DNA of 12,481 bases from NCBI GenBank assembly GCA_035942035.1, contig DASZDK010000084.1:1-12481 (forward strand), written 5' to 3'. Below are positions 9,476-12,481 of the stretch, one piece after another (position 1 is the first letter of the stretch; every line of letters starts with the position of its first letter). Under the pieces are notes generated by a model. That model was given only the letters and a program-made list of their open reading frames with translations, searched no databases and was not told the origin of the DNA. The DNA comes from JAHWJR01 sp035942035 (GTDB lineage: Bacteria; Actinomycetota; Acidimicrobiia; Acidimicrobiales; CADCSY01). The translations under genes were made by a program, and so were the position numbers.

Positions 9476-12004
9476 ATGAAAGCGCTGCGCAGCTTCACCG
9501 TCCGGCCCCGCCTGCCGGAAGCACTGACGGCATTGGAAGGCCTGGCCATGAACCTCCGGTGGGCGTGGGACGAACGCACCCGGGACCTGTTCCGGTGGGT
9601 CGACCCGGACGCCTGGGAGTCGGGCCGCCACGACCCGGTCCGCCTGCTGGGGGCCGTCGGGCGTCACCGACTGGCCGAGCTCGAGGCCGACCCCGGCTTT
9701 CGGACCTTCCTCGGCGAGGTCGACCACGACCTGCGCCGGTACTGCGAGCGACCCCGCTGGTTCCAGACCCGTGGCCTGACGACCCTGCGCTCGGTCGCCT
9801 ACTTCTCGCCCGAGTTCGGGCTGGCCGAGGCGCTGCCCCAGTACTCCGGCGGTCTGGGCGTGCTCGCCGGCGACCACCTCAAGGCGGCCAGCGACCTGGG
9901 CGTGCCCCTCGTCGGTGTGGGCCTGTTCTACCGCCACGGCTACTTCCGCCAGTCGCTCAACAGCGACGGTTGGCAGCAGGAGCGCTACCCCAGCCTCGAC
10001 CCGTTCGCCATGGCGGTGCGCCCGGTCGACGACGTGCGGGTGAGCGTGGAGCTGGCCGGCTCGCCGCTCGCCGCCCGGGTGTGGCGAGCCGACGTGGGAC
10101 GGGTCCGGCTGTACCTCCTCGACGCCGACGTGGACGAGAACGATCCCGCCGGCCGCGGCGTGACCGACCGGCTCTACGGTGGGGACGTCGAACACCGTCT
10201 TCGCCAGGAGATCCTCCTCGGGGTGGGCGGGGTGCGGGCCCTTCAGGCGGTGGGGGAGACGACCCAGGTGTTCCACACCAACGAGGGCCACGCCGGCTTC
10301 CTGGGCCTCGAGCGCATCCGTCGCTTCGTCGTCGAGGAGGGCCTGGCCTTCGCCGAGGCGGTTGAGGCCACCCGGGCGGCGAGCATCTTCACCACCCACA
10401 CCCCGGTGCCGGCCGGGATCGACCGGTTCCCGCGGCCGCTCATGGAGCGGTACTTCGCAGGATGGGCCAACGAGTGCGGGGTGAGCCTCGACGAGCTCAT
10501 GGCGCTCGGCCACGAGCCCGACGACGCGCCCGACACCTCCTTCAACATGGCGGTCATGGGGCTACGCCTGGCCGGGCGCTCCAACGCCGTGTCCAGGCTC
10601 CATGGTGAGGTCAGCCGGCGGATGTTCGCGCCGCTGTGGCCGGGCGTGCCCGTGGAGGAGGTGCCCATCGGATCGGTCACCAACGGCGTCCACGGCCGCA
10701 CGTGGGTGTCCTCGGAGATGGACGACTTGCTGAGCCGCCACGTGCTGCCCGAGTGGCACGAGGCGGCGCCCGAGAATTGGGCGCGCATCGAGCGAGTGGG
10801 TGATGAAGAGCTGTGGCGGGTGCGCGACCAGGGCCGCGAACGGCTGGTCGGCTTCGTGCGCCGGCGACTCCGAGCGTCGCTGACCGCCCGAGGCTTGAGC
10901 TGGTCGGATACCGCCTGGTGCGAGGAGGTCCTCGACCCCAAGGCACTGACCGTGTGCTTCGCCCGACGCTTCGCCACCTACAAGCGGGCGACCCTCCTGC
11001 TCTCCCAGCCGGACCGGCTGAAGGCGTTGCTCGCCTCGAGCGAGCGGCCGGTGCAGTTGGTCTTCGCCGGCAAGGCCCACCCCGCCGACGACCACGGCAA
11101 GGAGATGATCCGCCAGATCGTGTCCTTCTCGTCGCGGCCGGAGGTGCGCCACCGCATGGTGTTCGTGCCCGACTACGACATCGCCGTGGCCCGCATCCTC
11201 TACCAGGGCGCTGACGTCTGGCTCAACAACCCCCGCCGGCCCCAGGAGGCCTGCGGTACCAGCGGTGAGAAGGCGGCGCTAAACGGGGCGCTCAACTGCT
11301 CGGTCCTCGACGGCTGGTGGGACGAGATGTTCGACGGTGAGAACGGGTGGGCCATCTCCTCGGCGGAGGGCGTCGACGACCTGGCCAAGCGCGACCAGGT
11401 CGAGGCCGACAGCCTCTTCGCCCTGCTCGAGGACCAGATCGTGCCGCTGTTCTACGAGCACACGCAGGGCCCGGTCCCCCGCCGGTGGCTCGGACGGGTG
11501 AAGTCGTCGCTGGCATCGCTGGGGCCCCGGGTGTCGGCCAGCCGCATGGTCCGCGACTACGTCGAGGAGCTCTACGAGCCCACCGCGGGCCGGGCCGACG
11601 CCCTCGCCTCCGACTCCTGCGCCCGTGCCCGCGACCTGGCGGCGTGGAAGGAGCGGGTGGCGGCGGCGTGGAAGGGCGTCCACGTCGACGCCGTCGACGG
11701 TGATCCCTCGGTCCCCGAGCTGGGCGGCGACCGCGAGGTGGAAGCAGTGGTGGCGCTCGGGGACCTGGGTGCCGACGACGTCGAGGTACAGCTGATCCAC
11801 GGGCTCGTGGGCGGCAACGACGAGCTCCGCGAGGCCCAGGTGGTGCGCATGGAGTTGGACGACCAGGCCGACGACAGCCACCTGCGTTACCGCGGACGCT
11901 TCGTCTGCGAGCGCCCCGGCCGGTACGGGTACACGGTGCGGATCGTGCCCTCCCACCCCGACCTGGTGACGCCCATCGAGCTGGGCCGGGTGGCCTGGGG
12001 CTGA
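9476..12004 (+). CDS. glgP: Alpha-glucan phosphorylase (GT35, actinobacterial GlgP type)
   Basis: Uses inorganic phosphate to remove glucose-1-phosphate from the non-reducing ends of alpha-1,4-glucan, so it works opposite to GlgE and GlgB. The 842 residues open with MKALRSFTVRPRLPEALTA and NLRWAWDE, the DUF3417-type N-terminal segment seen in actinobacterial and archaeal phosphorylases, which fixes the ATG start. Next come YFSPEFGL, YSGGLGVLAGDHLKAASDLG, HTNEGHAGFLGLERI, HTPVPAGIDRF, VTNGVHGRTWV, FARRFATYKRA and FAGKAHPADDHGKEMI. The pyridoxal-phosphate lysine is K599 in ACGTSGEKAALNGALN. A C-terminal beta-rich segment of about 100 residues (from about 740) follows the catalytic core, as in relatives. 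No frameshift or truncation. It is transcribed away from glgE across a 95-base gap. Confidence 0.96.
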   Translation: MKALRSFTVRPRLPEALTALEGLAMNLRWAWDERTRDLFRWVDPDAWESGRHDPVRLLGAVGRHRLAELEADPGFRTFLGEVDHDLRRYCERPRWFQTRGLTTLRSVAYFSPEFGLAEALPQYSGGLGVLAGDHLKAASDLGVPLVGVGLFYRHGYFRQSLNSDGWQQERYPSLDPFAMAVRPVDDVRVSVELAGSPLAARVWRADVGRVRLYLLDADVDENDPAGRGVTDRLYGGDVEHRLRQEILLGVGGVRALQAVGETTQVFHTNEGHAGFLGLERIRRFVVEEGLAFAEAVEATRAASIFTTHTPVPAGIDRFPRPLMERYFAGWANECGVSLDELMALGHEPDDAPDTSFNMAVMGLRLAGRSNAVSRLHGEVSRRMFAPLWPGVPVEEVPIGSVTNGVHGRTWVSSEMDDLLSRHVLPEWHEAAPENWARIERVGDEELWRVRDQGRERLVGFVRRRLRASLTARGLSWSDTAWCEEVLDPKALTVCFARRFATYKRATLLLSQPDRLKALLASSERPVQLVFAGKAHPADDHGKEMIRQIVSFSSRPEVRHRMVFVPDYDIAVARILYQGADVWLNNPRRPQEACGTSGEKAALNGALNCSVLDGWWDEMFDGENGWAISSAEGVDDLAKRDQVEADSLFALLEDQIVPLFYEHTQGPVPRRWLGRVKSSLASLGPRVSASRMVRDYVEELYEPTAGRADALASDSCARARDLAAWKERVAAAWKGVHVDAVDGDPSVPELGGDREVEAVVALGDLGADDVEVQLIHGLVGGNDELREAQVVRMELDDQADDSHLRYRGRFVCERPGRYGYTVRIVPSHPDLVTPIELGRVAWG

Positions 12005-12022
12005 GGGGTACCCAAGGCGTGG

Positions 12023-12093
12023 CCGGGTCCTGTCCCTCAGGGTCCCTCCCTGCGCCCGGCGGGCACCGGGTCCTGTCCCTCAGGGTCCCTCCC
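12023..12093. repeat. Perfect 28-base direct repeat, two copies 43 bases apart
   Basis: The bases at 12023-12050 recur exactly at 12066-12093, separated by 15 bases. The unit starts CCGGGTCCTG, has CCCTCAGGG in the middle and ends GGTCCCTCCC. Later pieces of the spacer centred near 12112 and 12143 look like degenerate relatives, each with a small CCC/GGG hairpin. Only two perfect copies exist, so this is not a CRISPR array. Confidence 0.85.
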
Positions 12094-12106
12094 ACCGGCG
12101 GATCCT

Positions 12107-12149
12107 CCCCTTCGGGGCCCCTCCGCCGGCGGGGCCCTCCCTACGGGCC
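12107..12149 (+). terminator. Candidate glgP terminator hairpins
   Basis: Two short GC hairpins, CCCC-TTC-GGGG (12107-12117) and GGCCC-TCCCTAC-GGGCC (12133-12149), stand about 100 bases after the glgP stop, with a palindrome between them. No T-run follows. They may end glgP transcription, but they belong to a repetitive cluster and could be something else. Confidence 0.3.
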
Positions 12150-12207
12150 ACCCGGTCCCCGCCTCTCTGGGCGCGGCTCTTGGCTCTTCTACGGCCACCC
12201 GGCCTCG

Positions 12208-12231
12208 CCTTCGCCCCTGGTCGCGCGAAGG
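12208..12231 (-). terminator. Hairpin just after the NifU-like gene
   Basis: CCTTCGC (12208-12214) and GCGAAGG (12225-12231) pair perfectly around a 10-base loop. On the minus strand this lies a few bases after the NifU-like stop. An alternative outer pairing, GCTCTTC (12183-12189) with GAAGAGC (12231-12237), runs into the stop codon. There is no T-run. Confidence 0.5.
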
Positions 12232-12236
12232 AAGAG

Positions 12237-12461
12237 CTAGACGGCGATGACTTCGGTGACGCCCTCGACGCGGTCGCGCAGGATGCGCTCGATGCCGGCC
12301 TTCATGGTCTGGGTGGAGATGGGGCAGGTGCCGCACGCACCGACCAGCTCCACGCTCACCACACCGGTCTCCTCATTGACCTCTTTGACCACGATGTCGC
12401 CGCCGTCGGCCTGCAGGGCCGGGCGGATGACCTCGATGGTCTCGAAGAGTTTGTCGCGCAC
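12237..12461 (-). CDS. NifU C-terminal-domain iron-sulphur scaffold protein
   Basis: A small protein of 74 residues from the GTG at 12461, close to a bare NifU-like (Nfu) C-terminal domain. It assembles or carries an Fe-S cluster through a paired-cysteine motif. Seen: the helix ETIEVIRPALQADGGDIVVK, which is the family signature, a beta strand VVSVELVGACGTCPIS with the C-x-x-C cysteines, then the helix STQTMKAGIERILRDRV and a final VTEVIAV strand. The frame stays open to the window edge, and the GTG has only a distant GAGGGG 14 bases upstream, so the true start may lie a little further out. It converges on glgP and has no visible tie to glucan metabolism. It could serve general Fe-S protein maturation; the UdgX at the far left may itself carry a cluster, but a link is speculation. 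Confidence 0.9.
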   Translation of the reverse strand: MRDKLFETIEVIRPALQADGGDIVVKEVNEETGVVSVELVGACGTCPISTQTMKAGIERILRDRVEGVTEVIAV

Positions 12462-12481
12462 GCTGCCAGTCTCGCCCCTCC

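Larger units (their letters stand above)
12005..12236. other. Repeat-rich, hairpin-rich spacer between convergent genes
   Basis: 232 bases between the glgP and nifU-like stops. The whole stretch is very GC-rich and pyrimidine-biased on the + strand, with recurring CCCT/GGG motifs. It contains the direct repeat at 12023-12093, a CCCC-TTC-GGGG hairpin (12107-12117), the palindrome CCGCCGGCGG (12123-12132), a GGCCC/GGGCC stem (12133-12149) and the stem at 12208-12231. A 73-codon open frame across it has low-complexity Pro/Gly/Ser composition and is not treated as a gene. Confidence 0.6.

Noticed and set aside
12023..12093. Possible CRISPR array
   Set aside because: Only two repeat copies with a 15-base spacer, no cas genes, and the unit is a GC-rich hairpin sequence.
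12019..12240. A 73-codon open frame in the glgP-nifU spacer
   Set aside because: Its translation is Pro/Gly/Ser-rich repeat sequence that tracks the DNA repeats, and it has no homology I recognise.

Overview
The window is a GC-rich (roughly 65-75% in lines counted by hand), densely packed stretch of bacterial chromosome. Its gene content points to a high-GC Actinomycetota member: a separate TreS and maltokinase with GlgE, an actinobacterial-type GlgP, a UdgX, and ATGA start/stop overlaps. An acidimicrobial-type lineage would fit, but that is inference and not shown by the sequence.

Left part (1-1530, + strand): the 3' part of a UdgX-type uracil-DNA glycosylase, its start cut off by the window edge, overlaps a small SRPBCC-fold protein at GTGA. 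After a 30-base gap comes a zinc-ribbon plus DUF4145-like protein. A perfect hairpin at 1538-1556 lies in the 90-base gap before the convergent left-pointing cluster.

Centre (9380 down to 1621, - strand): a five-gene head-to-tail cluster, glgE, treS, mak, glgB and kptA. The first four overlap by exactly four bases at each junction (ATGA), and kptA starts 11 bases after the glgB stop. The first four genes are the whole GlgE pathway. TreS interconverts trehalose and maltose, Mak phosphorylates maltose with ATP, GlgE extends alpha-1,4-glucan from maltose-1-phosphate, and GlgB adds alpha-1,6 branches. All catalytic residues I could look for are present. The unexpected member is kptA, a Tpt1/KptA RNA 2'-phosphotransferase, which has no known link to glucan metabolism.

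Right part (9381-12481): a 95-base divergent promoter region separates glgE from glgP on the + strand. GlgP, a GT35 alpha-glucan phosphorylase, breaks down the polymer the left operon makes, so synthesis and breakdown share one intergenic control region. glgP looks leaderless, with a -10-like TACCGT just upstream of its ATG. Between glgP and a convergent NifU C-terminal-like iron-sulphur scaffold gene lies a 232-base spacer of very GC-rich sequence. It holds a perfect 28-base direct repeat and several short hairpins.

I found no mobile-element gene, tRNA, rRNA or CRISPR array. The glucan core is a known system. The parts most worth a second look are kptA on the glucan operon, the neighbouring DUF4145 protein, the variant UdgX active-site loop and the repeat-rich spacer.
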